DNA of 64,000 bases from Mycolicibacterium goodii (GTDB lineage Bacteria > Actinomycetota > Actinomycetes > Mycobacteriales > Mycobacteriaceae): the NCBI RefSeq assembly GCF_001187505.1, contig NZ_CP012150.1, positions 6,048,048-6,112,047 of the forward strand, given 5' to 3'. Of this stretch, positions 17,447-25,645 are shown piece after piece; position 1 is the stretch's first letter, and every line of letters starts with the position of its first letter. The position numbers and the translations under genes were made by a program. The notes beneath the pieces are model-generated. The model was not told the origin of the DNA, searched no databases, and saw only the letters and a program-made list of their open reading frames with translations.

Positions 17447-19464
17447 GCGGACTCCTTTCGTACGAATTCTCCTGCGTCCGACCAGCGTTGACGCTCCTCG
17501 GCGCGGGCAGCCTCCATCACGGCGCGCGTCGCGGTGATGTCGTCGGCGTTCTCGGCGAGGAAGGCGTCGTGCTCGGCGAGCGAGAACACCCCGTCGGTGA
17601 TGTCGACGTGACCGCGGCCGGCGGCCATGTCGGCGCGCAGGTCCAGCAGTTCCTCCGCCGACACCGGATACCAACTGATGCGGTCGAAAAACCGTAGCAG
17701 CCAGGGATGTTCTGGCTCGAAGCCGTGCGCGGGCAGCGGATGGCGGTGGTTCCAGATCTGGGTGGTGCGCCCGACGAACTGGTAGCCGCCCGGGCCCTCC
17801 ATACCGTAGATGCACAGGTACGCACCGCCGATGCCGACCGCGTTCTCCGGGGTCCAGGTGCGGGCCGGGTTGTACTTGGTGGTCACCAGCCGGTGCCGCG
17901 GATCCAGCGGGGTCGCGACCGGCGCGCCGAGGTAGACGTCGCCGAGCCCGAGGACGAGATACTCGGCGTCGTAGACGATCCGGTGGACGTCCTCGGTCGA
18001 GGACAACCCGTTCATGCGCCGGATGAACTCGATGTTCCACGGGCACCACGGCGCATCGGCGCGCACACCGTGCATGTAGCGCTCGATGGCCTCGCGGGTC
18101 GCGGGGTCGTCCCAGCTCAACGGCAGGCGCACCGTGCGGCTGGGCACGACGAGTTCCTGCGCGGCGGGCAACGACGCCTCGATCTCGCTCAGCAGCGGAA
18201 CCAGTGCCGACAGCGGCAGGCGCGCCGGGTCCACCTTCACCTGCAGCGAGCGCACCCCGGGGGTGAGGTCGATCAGCCCGGCCGGGCGGTCGCTTTCCAG
18301 CGCGTGGTGCAGCGCGTGCACCCGGGCCCGCAACGCGAGATCCAGTCGCATCTCGCCGTATTCGACGAGGACGTTGTCATCGCCGGTGCGCCGGTAGGTC
18401 ACCTCGACCGTGCCGTCGGAGGACGCGGTGCGACCGAGGATGCCGTGGTCGGTGTCGCCACCTGCCGAGAACACCGCGGGCAGAAAGGCGCGTCGCGCGC
18501 GTCCCACGGTGGTCGCGGACGCGACGGCGGCCTCACGGACCGCGACGAACCGCACCGTCGCTCCCGGCGCGAGTTGACCCAGCTTCCACCGGTCGGCCGA
18601 GGTCACGGTCACCGGGCACACGAATCCGCCCAGGCTCGGGCCGTCGGGCCCGAGCAGGATGGGGGTGTCTCCGGTGAAGTCGAGTGAACCCACCGAGTAG
18701 GCGTTGTCGTGGATGTTCGACGGGTGCAGTCCGGCCTCACCGCCGTCGGGTCGGGCCCATTCCGGCTTGGGCCCGATCAGGCGCACCCCGGAGCGGTCGG
18801 AGTTGAAGTGCACCTCGTAGGCGTGGCCGAGCATCTTGTCGATGTCGGCCTGCGTGAAGAACTCCGGCGCCGAATGCGGGCCCACCGTCACGGCGATGTC
18901 CCAGTGGCGCGTGATCGCCGGTTGTTCGTCGAACAGGATCCGCCTGCGCGGGCCGGTCGCGGTGTCGGCGATCTCGAGCTTGTCGCCGGCACCGAGCACG
19001 CGTCCCTGGTGTCCCCCGAATCCGCCGAGCGTGAACGTCGATGCGCTGCCGAGGTATTCGTCGGCATGCAGGCCGCCTGCCACGGCGATGTAGATGCGCA
19101 GGCCCGCACCGTCGACCATGCCGACATCGAGTAGTTGGCCGGCCCGCACCGGAACCGGTTGCCACTGCGGAACTTTGCTGCCGTCGACGGTGACCGGTGC
19201 GGGCGCACCCGTGACGCACACCCAGGTGTCGGTGTCGAAGCGCAGCGCGGGGCCGCCCATGGTGGCTTCCAGGCCTGGTGCGCCCTCGGGGTTGCCGACG
19301 GCGATGTTGGCGAGCCGGAACGACACGTCGTCCATGGGTCCGGACGGCGGGACACCCACCTGCCAGTAGCCGATCCGCCCCGGCCAGTCCTGGATGGTGG
19401 TGGCCATGCCGGGCCTGACCACTTCCACGACACGCACGTCAGGAGCAGATACAGACCCGGTCAT
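17443..19464 (-). CDS. Urea/guanidine carboxylase-like carboxyltransferase without biotin domains
   Basis: 673 residues, annotated as urea amidolyase-like in relatives. Residues 10-310 are a KipA-type carboxyltransferase half (GMATTIQDWPGRIGYWQVG, PPSGPMDD) and about 355-560 a KipI-type half (VLVEYGEMRLDLALRARVHA, LTPGVRSLQVK). This is the central carboxyltransferase of urea carboxylase, yet the N-terminal biotin carboxylase and C-terminal biotin carrier (MKM) domains are both absent. The start ATG 19464 overlaps the upstream stop (ATGA). It must use partner biotin proteins encoded elsewhere or do different chemistry, as 5-oxoprolinase subunits PxpB/PxpC do. Confidence 0.87.
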   Translation of the reverse strand: MTGSVSAPDVRVVEVVRPGMATTIQDWPGRIGYWQVGVPPSGPMDDVSFRLANIAVGNPEGAPGLEATMGGPALRFDTDTWVCVTGAPAPVTVDGSKVPQWQPVPVRAGQLLDVGMVDGAGLRIYIAVAGGLHADEYLGSASTFTLGGFGGHQGRVLGAGDKLEIADTATGPRRRILFDEQPAITRHWDIAVTVGPHSAPEFFTQADIDKMLGHAYEVHFNSDRSGVRLIGPKPEWARPDGGEAGLHPSNIHDNAYSVGSLDFTGDTPILLGPDGPSLGGFVCPVTVTSADRWKLGQLAPGATVRFVAVREAAVASATTVGRARRAFLPAVFSAGGDTDHGILGRTASSDGTVEVTYRRTGDDNVLVEYGEMRLDLALRARVHALHHALESDRPAGLIDLTPGVRSLQVKVDPARLPLSALVPLLSEIEASLPAAQELVVPSRTVRLPLSWDDPATREAIERYMHGVRADAPWCPWNIEFIRRMNGLSSTEDVHRIVYDAEYLVLGLGDVYLGAPVATPLDPRHRLVTTKYNPARTWTPENAVGIGGAYLCIYGMEGPGGYQFVGRTTQIWNHRHPLPAHGFEPEHPWLLRFFDRISWYPVSAEELLDLRADMAAGRGHVDITDGVFSLAEHDAFLAENADDITATRAVMEAARAEERQRWSDAGEFVRKESA

Positions 19465-20084
19465 CCCCTGGTCACCACCATACGCACCGCGGTGGGGTCG
19501 AAACCGTTGCAGGGGTTGTTGATCTGCGGGCAGTTCGAGGTCAGCACCAACGTGTCGATCTCGGCCCGCAGCGACAGTTTCTTGCCCGGCGCCGACAGGC
19601 CGTCGACGATACCGAGCGAACCGTCGGGATCCACCGGGACGTTCATGAAGAAGTTGATGTTGCTGACGATGTCGGCCTTGGTCAGGCCCCACCGCGCCCC
19701 TTCCCCGATGAAGTTCTCCACGCAGGCATGCTGGTGCTTGGTGTGGTGTCCGTAGCGCAGGGTGTTGGATTCCTGTGAGCACGCGCCGCCGAGGGTGTCG
19801 TGGTTGCCGACCTCGTCGTCGACGATCGTCAGCATCGGTGCGCCGTCGCTGTCGCGCAGCACCGTCCCGGTGGTCAGGAAGATGTTGCCCTGCGCGGCGA
19901 TCGTGGCCGGTGCGCTGTAGCGGACGGTGTGGTCGTCGGCGCCGTAGAACAGCGTGTCGACGGCCTGGTTGCCGTGCAGGTCGACGATGGTGAGGATGTC
20001 GCCTGCCCGCACGAACTTCGACCAGGGCGCGCGGGGCGCGACGGTCTCGTCGACGATGATCTCGGTGTCGAAAGTGGTGGTCAT
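19461..20084 (-). CDS. DUF1989 urea carboxylase-associated protein (carboxyguanidine deiminase-type subunit)
   Basis: 207 residues of the DUF1989 family. Residues include NQAVDTLFYGADDH, GGACSQESNTLRYG, a Cys/His-rich HHTKHQHACVENF stretch and NINFFMNVPVD, consistent with the metal-binding beta fold of this family. In bacteria that degrade guanidine, two such proteins form the carboxyguanidine deiminase CgdAB, converting carboxyguanidine to allophanate; earlier annotation calls them urea carboxylase-associated proteins. ATGA coupling to the carboxyltransferase and a 4-bp overlap with the other subunit support one complex or pathway. Confidence 0.88.
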   Translation of the reverse strand: MTTTFDTEIIVDETVAPRAPWSKFVRAGDILTIVDLHGNQAVDTLFYGADDHTVRYSAPATIAAQGNIFLTTGTVLRDSDGAPMLTIVDDEVGNHDTLGGACSQESNTLRYGHHTKHQHACVENFIGEGARWGLTKADIVSNINFFMNVPVDPDGSLGIVDGLSAPGKKLSLRAEIDTLVLTSNCPQINNPCNGFDPTAVRMVVTRG

Positions 20085-20908
20085 CGGGCGCTCCAGACGT
20101 CTTCGGAATTGAGGTATGCGCGTTGGTATTCGGGATCGCGGTCGGCCAGCGTCGCGCCGATCGCGGCGAGGTCCTCCGGCGCGCGCCAGGAGAGGACCTC
20201 CAGGGACCCGACCTCGAAGGTGGGGGCCGGATCCAGCGGGTGGGCCGTGTTCGCGATCGCCACGATCAGCGGCAGATGCACGATGAATTCGACCGCGGTG
20301 TCGGCGCCGGCGGAACCGGTGGACCGCAGGGTGCCGTCGGCGTCGACCCGGATGCCGTGGAAGAACGACACGCTCGGTGCGACGTCACGGCGCGTCAGGC
20401 CGTTCTTGAGTGCGGCCAGCGCGAGCAGTTCCCGCCCTGCGGGACTGGCGGATTCGGGGCTGCCCGCACCGTACTTCGCGGTGTTGCCCGCCAAAGTCGT
20501 GGTGCCGCACAGTGCGTCGTGATGACCCGAGGTGTCCGACGCGATGGTGGCCAGCACCCGGCCCTGGTCACTGAGCAGCGGATGCCCGGCCGAAAGATAG
20601 GCCTGCCACGGGACTTTCACGGTGTCGGCGACGTTGAGCCGTTCCCACGGGGCGTCGGCGCGCCAGAGCAGCAGGTGCGCGCAGGCGCTACCGGTCAGGT
20701 CACGCAGTCGCAGTCGGGTGCCGCGGCCGAGCACCTTGGTGGTGTACCGACCGCCCGGCACGGTCTCGGCCCAGGTGAGGTTCTCGCCGGACACCCCCGC
20801 GGGCGGGTTCGGCCAGCGCGACGCCGGGACGACGGCCATCGAGTCGGTGATGGTCCCGGCCTGAGCGCGGGCGTGTTCGCGCGCACCGGCAGTGGTCGCT
20901 GTGGACAT
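20081..20908 (-). CDS. DUF1989 urea carboxylase-associated protein, second subunit
   Basis: 275 residues, longer paralogue of the neighbouring DUF1989 protein with an added N-terminal region of about 45 residues. Shared blocks are LRDLTGSACAHLLLWRADAP, TSGHHDALCGTTT (metal-ligand His and Cys) and VSFFHGIRVDADGT. It probably forms the partner subunit of a carboxyguanidine deiminase. It follows the permease gene by one base and overlaps the next gene by 4 bp, so all five genes form one transcript. Confidence 0.88.
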   Translation of the reverse strand: MSTATTAGAREHARAQAGTITDSMAVVPASRWPNPPAGVSGENLTWAETVPGGRYTTKVLGRGTRLRLRDLTGSACAHLLLWRADAPWERLNVADTVKVPWQAYLSAGHPLLSDQGRVLATIASDTSGHHDALCGTTTLAGNTAKYGAGSPESASPAGRELLALAALKNGLTRRDVAPSVSFFHGIRVDADGTLRSTGSAGADTAVEFIVHLPLIVAIANTAHPLDPAPTFEVGSLEVLSWRAPEDLAAIGATLADRDPEYQRAYLNSEDVWSAR

Positions 20909-20909
20909 A

Positions 20910-22463
20910 TCAGGCTCCGATCGTGACGGGTTTCGGATGGGTCTTGCCGCGCGGGAAGCACAGCGCGCCGAGCAGCACCGTGGCGGCGATGCTCAACGGG
21001 CCCGCCCACTGCAGCACGGGGTATTCCCCGGTGGGGTTGAAGATCTCGGCTCGCGGCCAACCCAGGTTGACGATCATCACGGCCCCGTACAGCACCGCCA
21101 GGACGTTCACGGCGATGCCGAACCGGCCGAGCGAGAACAGCGGCAGCCCTTCGGCGTCCACCTGGTTGCCTGCCGTGTTCGACCGGGCGGGCCAGCCTTT
21201 GAGCCTGCGGTACAGCAGCGGTGCGGTGACCATCAGGTAGGCCAGGTAGATCAGGATGATGCACACGCTGGCCAGCGTCGCGAAGATGGCCGAGTTGCCG
21301 ACGTTGACCAGCAGCACCGCGATGCACAGCACACCGATGAGCACCGACGGCCAGACCGGCGTGCCGGTGCGGCCGTTGACCCGGGCCAGGATCGTCGAGG
21401 CGGGCAGCCGGCCGTCGCGGGCCATCGAGAACATCAGCCGCGAGGCGGCGGTCTGAATTGCCAAGGTGCAGATCGTGATCGCGATGCACACGTCGACGAG
21501 CAGCACGGTTCCCCACGGCGAGGACAGCACGGTGTCGAGCACATACGGCAGGCCTTCGGTCGCCAGCCGGCCGTCGGTGAGGCTGGGCGCGGCCATCAGC
21601 GCCCCGAGGATCATCAGCCCGCCGCCGAGCGCGGACACCGACAGGGCCAGCCGGATGGTGCGGGGTGCCACCCGGCGCGGGTTGCGGGTCTCCTCGGCGA
21701 GTTCACCGGCCGAACCGAAACCGACCATCACGTACGCGGCCATCAGGCCGGACACGATCCACGCCCAGATGTAGCCGGGTTGCCCGCCGGCCTCGCCGGT
21801 GTCGAACACCACCTGCGGTCCGCGCTGGGCGTGCGTGAAGAACACGCCGATGACCGCGATCACCCCGACGATCTCGCACACCACACCGGCGCTGTTGACC
21901 CGTGACATCCATTTGACGCCAAGGCAGTTGATCGTGGTCGTCACCACCAGCAGAACGGTGCCGAGCAGGACCGCGTTGGTGGCCCCGCTCGGTGAGGTGA
22001 GCGCGGGGTCGTCGCCGATGATCTGGAATCCCGGCCAGATGGTCGGCAGCACCACCTGCAGGGCGATCGCGGCGGCCGATGCGGTGACGATCTGGGCGAG
22101 GATCATGAACCACCCCCCGAACCAGCCGATCACCTCACCGCCCATGCGTCGGGACCACTGGTAGATGGCGCCCGAGATCGGGTACCGCGCCGCGAGTTCG
22201 GCGAAGCACAGTGCGACGAGGAACTGACCGAGGAACACCGCGGGCCAGGTCCAGAAGAACGCGGGCCCGCCGAAGCCGAAGCCCAGCCCGAACAACTGGA
22301 AGATCGTGGTGAGGATCGACACGAACGAGAAGCCCGCGGCGAACGACTCGAAGCGTCCTAGGCGGCGGTGCAGTTGTTGGTCGTAACCGAACTCCGCGAG
22401 GTCGCGGTGGTCGCCGGACGGTTCCGTCACGTCCGGTCCGGGTGCTGTAGCGCTGCTGGTCAT
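20910..22463 (-). CDS. APC-superfamily permease, first gene of the guanidine/urea operon
   Basis: A 517-residue membrane transporter with about 12 hydrophobic helices. GFSFVSILTTIFQLFGLGF near residue 45, ARYPISGAIYQW in the second helix and GFGSAGELAEETRNPRR near the middle are typical of the amino-acid/polyamine APC family (GABA/choline-like branch). As first gene it likely imports the compound degraded by the operon, a urea- or guanidine-containing amine. The start ATG 22463 follows CCGGAGAG. A palindromic operator lies 38 bp upstream. Confidence 0.9.
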   Translation of the reverse strand: MTSSATAPGPDVTEPSGDHRDLAEFGYDQQLHRRLGRFESFAAGFSFVSILTTIFQLFGLGFGFGGPAFFWTWPAVFLGQFLVALCFAELAARYPISGAIYQWSRRMGGEVIGWFGGWFMILAQIVTASAAAIALQVVLPTIWPGFQIIGDDPALTSPSGATNAVLLGTVLLVVTTTINCLGVKWMSRVNSAGVVCEIVGVIAVIGVFFTHAQRGPQVVFDTGEAGGQPGYIWAWIVSGLMAAYVMVGFGSAGELAEETRNPRRVAPRTIRLALSVSALGGGLMILGALMAAPSLTDGRLATEGLPYVLDTVLSSPWGTVLLVDVCIAITICTLAIQTAASRLMFSMARDGRLPASTILARVNGRTGTPVWPSVLIGVLCIAVLLVNVGNSAIFATLASVCIILIYLAYLMVTAPLLYRRLKGWPARSNTAGNQVDAEGLPLFSLGRFGIAVNVLAVLYGAVMIVNLGWPRAEIFNPTGEYPVLQWAGPLSIAATVLLGALCFPRGKTHPKPVTIGA

Positions 22464-22500
22464 GGGTTGTCTCTCCGGCTAGGGGCGCTGCCGCCAGCTC

Positions 22501-22522
22501 TTACCTGTCAGATGACAGATAA
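22501..22522. promoter_or_regulatory. Palindromic operator upstream of the guanidine/urea operon
   Basis: Perfect 6-bp arms CTGTCA and TGACAG around GA, extended to TTA and TAA outside a single mismatch, giving ten-base half-sites. The shape resembles operators of FCD-type GntR regulators. It sits 38 bp upstream of the permease start, where a repressor would block transcription. No GntR gene is adjacent. Confidence 0.55.
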
Positions 22523-22630
22523 CAATGGGCGGATGTCCTCGGCGTCACCCGAATGTTTCGTTCATGTAGCCGTCGGTAAGCATTTGGTTGCCGAACCCTC
22601 ACGGCGCGCGGGCCTGCCACAATCGCCGGT

Positions 22631-23626
22631 ATGCGCGCCCTCGAACTCGTGCAGCACCGCATCGACGCCGCCGCGTCGGCAGCCGAGCTGCACGATGCGA
22701 CCGCCGAGCTGCCCGCGGTGGCCGGTGCGTTCGTCGGCGCCCGCGCCGCGACGGTGTCGCGGGCGTGGTCGACGCTGCTGCACCGAGCGCTGCGCACGGC
22801 AGCCCGGATCGTCGGTCCCGCGGCGGGCACCTGGTACGCCTCGGGCAGCGTGGGACGCGGCGAGGCGCTGCCCGGCTCCGATCTGGACACGCTGTTCGTG
22901 CGGGACGCGGACACCCCGGCCGATGTGGCGCTGCGCCATGCGCTCGACGTGCACGACCTGTTGGGCGCGTGCGGGATCCGCGGGGACGATAAGGGCGTCA
23001 CCGCGGCACGCGCCCGGTTCAATCGCACCGCCGCCGAGTGGACCGAGGGCATCGACCGGTGGGCCGGCCACCCCGAGGCCGACCGCGGTGTGGTGATGAT
23101 CGGTCTGCTCGCCGACGCCGCACCGGTCACCGACGGACCGGATCTGGCCGGGCAGGTCGGCGCCGCGGTGCGCACCCAGCCCGACGCCCTGGCCGCGATG
23201 CTGCAGGACGCCACCTACATTCGCGCGCATGTGCCGTCGCGGCTTCGCGTGCTGACCACCCGCGACGGCGGCGTCGACATCAAGGCCGCCGCAGTGGATC
23301 CCGTCGTGCGCATCGCGCGGTGGGCCGCCCTGAGTTGCGGATCGCCCGCCCGCGGTACTGGCGAGCGGATCCGCGACGCGGCAGGCAGCCGCTTTCTCGA
23401 CGACGAGGATGCCGAGGTGCTGACCAGATGCCATGCGATCGGGTCGAGTATCCGTTGGCGGATGCGGGCCGCGCAGCGCGTCGCACCGGAGGCCACCGAT
23501 CATGTCGCGATGTCGGCGTTGTCACCTCAGGACCGCACCGCGCTGCGCGGCATCGGGCGCGACGTCACCGGGCTGCAGCGCAAACTCGATTATCTGGCGT
23601 CGACCTCGGTGTTCTCCCCGTGGTAG
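22631..23626 (+). CDS. Putative nucleotidyltransferase (DUF294-like)
   Basis: 331 residues. It contains the nucleotidyltransferase signature GSVGRGEALPGSDLDTLFV (about 72-90): the GS motif followed by the Asp-x-Asp metal pair. The remainder is alpha-helical and resembles the DUF294/GlnD-like substrate-binding region. No CBS or cyclic-nucleotide domain is attached, unlike larger relatives. It could transfer AMP/UMP to a protein or small molecule. The last 7 bases overlap the Fic gene, so the two are translationally coupled. Confidence 0.78.
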   Translation: MRALELVQHRIDAAASAAELHDATAELPAVAGAFVGARAATVSRAWSTLLHRALRTAARIVGPAAGTWYASGSVGRGEALPGSDLDTLFVRDADTPADVALRHALDVHDLLGACGIRGDDKGVTAARARFNRTAAEWTEGIDRWAGHPEADRGVVMIGLLADAAPVTDGPDLAGQVGAAVRTQPDALAAMLQDATYIRAHVPSRLRVLTTRDGGVDIKAAAVDPVVRIARWAALSCGSPARGTGERIRDAAGSRFLDDEDAEVLTRCHAIGSSIRWRMRAAQRVAPEATDHVAMSALSPQDRTALRGIGRDVTGLQRKLDYLASTSVFSPW

Positions 23627-24438
23627 CCGAACTGCGGATCGACGAACGCCACGCGCTCGCCCAAACCATCGCGGCCGAACGCCTCGAGGGCTGGCAACCC
23701 GACGACGGCGAGATCAGCGGACTCGGCGAACTTCTCACCGGCACCGTGACTTTCGGCGAGTACCTGGCAGCCCATCTGCCCAGTCGGTCACCGCATCCCC
23801 GACGGCGACCGCTGTTCTCCCGGCACCGGCCGTACTTCGCGGCGGGTTCGACGGTGCTGCGCAACAGTTTCGGGATCGCCGACGCCGCCACCCTGGCGCG
23901 GGTGGAGTTCGTGGCCACCGCGGGCCGGATCCTGCAGGCACATCTGCAACCCGACGTCCACGAGCTCGACGTGTGCCGACTGCATCAGCACGTGTTCGGT
24001 GATGTCTACCCGTGGGCCGGGCAGGTGCGGATCGTCGAACTCCGCCGCGGCGATCAGGCTTTCGGCTCCTGCACGCAGATCCCCCGCAGATTGTCGGAGG
24101 TGCACGCCGACGTCGCGGCGCTCGCGGGTGACGGCCATGCACTCGACGACGGTGCGCTGTCCTTCCGGCTGGCCCGAATCTACGCCGAATACAACGCGAT
24201 TCACCCGTTCCGGGAGGGCAATGGCCGCACCGGGACGTTGTTGCTGCATCTGCTCGCCCGACGCGCGGGACGCCGGCTGCATCTGGACGCGATCACCCGC
24301 GACGACTGGATCACCGCCTCACGGGACTCGACCCCGTTCCGCCGGGACGGGCGAGCCGATCCGCGTCCGTTCGTCGCGGTGCTGCAGCGGTGCCTGGGTC
24401 AGGGATTCGGGGGTCGGGGATTCGGATCGGTCAGATAG
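23620..24438 (+). CDS. Fic-domain protein with N-terminal VbhA-like segment
   Basis: 272 residues. The Fic active loop HPFREGNGRTGTLL (about 190-203) is complete: catalytic His, acidic Glu, GNG anion hole and Arg, so AMPylation or related transfer is plausible. Residues 7-50 (RHALAQTIAAERLEGWQPDD) resemble VbhA antitoxins, whose inhibitory helix has [S/T]xxxE[G/N]; here the Ser position is Ala in AERLEG. A fused inhibitor would keep the enzyme off. GTG 23620 overlaps the nucleotidyltransferase stop. The 3' end overlaps the convergent TetR gene by 40 bp. Confidence 0.85.
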   Translation: MVAELRIDERHALAQTIAAERLEGWQPDDGEISGLGELLTGTVTFGEYLAAHLPSRSPHPRRRPLFSRHRPYFAAGSTVLRNSFGIADAATLARVEFVATAGRILQAHLQPDVHELDVCRLHQHVFGDVYPWAGQVRIVELRRGDQAFGSCTQIPRRLSEVHADVAALAGDGHALDDGALSFRLARIYAEYNAIHPFREGNGRTGTLLLHLLARRAGRRLHLDAITRDDWITASRDSTPFRRDGRADPRPFVAVLQRCLGQGFGGRGFGSVR

Positions 24439-25013
24439 CGCTGCACGGTCGGTCCGACCCAGCACACCAGATCGTCGAGGGTGGCCGATGCGAGCGGTTC
24501 GATCTTGAGCTGATATCGGGCGAATGCGAGACCCACCATGTGCACGGTCACCAACTCGACGCGCAGTTCGGCATCGGCCACACCGAACTCGGCGGACACC
24601 CGCTGCGCCACCGGTCCGGCGAGCGAGTCGTGCAGCAGCTTGCGGGCCAGCGGGTGGATGTCGGCCGACCGGAACACCGTCAGCAGCAGGTCGAATGAGC
24701 CGCCCTCGTCCCAACGCCGGATGACCTCGCGTACCAGGCGCGCACCGATGTCCTCTGGCCCGTCGTCGAGCAGGGTCGCGAGTTGGTGCAGCGGATGCTC
24801 CGGCGTGTCGAGGACCGAGGCGTTGAACAACCCCTCCTTGTCGCCGAAGAAGTAGTAGACCATCGCCACGTCGACGCCGGCGTCCGCGGCGATCCCGCGG
24901 ACGGTCGCCTTGGCGTAACCACTGCGCATGAAGTGGTCGCGCGCCGCGTCGAGGATGCGCTGCCTGCTCTGTTGGCCGGTGCGCCACCGGCCGCTGCGCC
25001 GGTTCTCGGCCAT
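24399..25013 (-). CDS. TetR-family repressor
   Basis: 204 residues. Helix-turn-helix at about 15-60 (SRQRILDAARDHFMRSGY, then VRGIAADAGVDVAMVYYFF), with a helical C-terminal ligand domain of the TetR_C_17-like kind. It is divergent from a methyltransferase-like gene whose promoter holds two copies of TTCAAC-N4-GTTGA(A/C), the likely binding sites for autoregulation and control of that gene. Confidence 0.88.
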   Translation of the reverse strand: MAENRRSGRWRTGQQSRQRILDAARDHFMRSGYAKATVRGIAADAGVDVAMVYYFFGDKEGLFNASVLDTPEHPLHQLATLLDDGPEDIGARLVREVIRRWDEGGSFDLLLTVFRSADIHPLARKLLHDSLAGPVAQRVSAEFGVADAELRVELVTVHMVGLAFARYQLKIEPLASATLDDLVCWVGPTVQRYLTDPNPRPPNP

Positions 25014-25027
25014 GCCGCGAAGTTTAG

Positions 25028-25092
25028 TTCAACAGGCGTTGACCTTTCGGCGCGGCACGGCGTAGCGTTTTCTTCAACACAAGTTGAAGAAA
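25028..25092. promoter_or_regulatory. Two TetR-type operators in the divergent promoter
   Basis: Site 1 (25028-25043): TTCAAC-AGGC-GTTGAC. Site 2 (25069-25092): perfect 10-bp arms TTTCTTCAAC and GTTGAAGAAA around ACAA. Both share TTCAAC-N4-GTTGA with identical spacing. Site 2 overlaps the ribosome-site region of the plus-strand gene and site 1 sits next to the TetR start. Confidence 0.65.
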
Positions 25093-25101
25093 GGAGTCGA
25101 G

Positions 25102-25627
25102 ATGACCGGACAACGACGACTGTGGTGGCGGCACCTGCTGTCGGTGCTGCTGGCACCCGCGATGATGACGGTGTTCATCCCGACGGCGATCGCCGCGTCG
25201 ACCGATGTCACGGCACCCGATCTGAGCAGCGCCGGTGGCCTGGTGGCCGCGCTGGCCGGGGCGGTTCTGATCGGGATCGGACTGGGTTTTCTGGTCTGGA
25301 CGGTGGTGTTGTTCGACCGCGTCGGCGAGGGCACGCTGGCGATCGGCTCGCCTGTGCACCTGGTGCTGCGCGGCCCGTACCGCCATGTCCGCAATCCGAT
25401 GATGACGGCCGTGTTCTGCATTCAGCTCGGCACCGCGGTCGCGACCCTCTCACCCTGGCTCTTCGGCTTGGTTCGCGCTGTTCTGCACCGCCACGGCGAT
25501 CGCCATCCCGCTCATCGAGGAACCGCACCTTCGCAGGCGGTTCGGCAGTGAGTACGAGGCCTACCGCCGCCACGTGCCGCGCTGGATCCCGCGGGTCACC
25601 CCGTGGGAGCCGTCCCGCGCAGCCTGA
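25102..25627 (+). pseudogene. Isoprenylcysteine methyltransferase-like membrane protein, frameshifted
   Basis: ATG 25102 follows a perfect AAGGAG site and encodes a small membrane methyltransferase-like protein with hydrophobic helices at about 12-30 and 48-75 and the family motif GPYRHVRNPMM. The frame is lost near 25467-25470: reading straight on gives an aberrant tail ending at 25551, whereas removing one T from GGCTTGG restores WFALFCTATAIAIP followed by IEEPHLRRRFGSEYEAYR, the conserved C-terminus, with a stop at 25625-25627. So there is one extra base, either a true frameshift mutation or a sequencing error. If intact, the protein would have about 174 residues. Confidence 0.85.
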
Positions 25628-25645
25628 CCGAACCGACCCGGGTGC

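Noticed and set aside
22464..22630. Guanidine-I riboswitch before the permease operon
   Set aside because: The conserved loops of the ykkC fold are not visible; CCGGAGAG close to the start is only a ribosome site.
22631..25627. Prophage or mobile island around the Fic gene
   Set aside because: No integrase, no direct-repeat ends and codon use like its surroundings.
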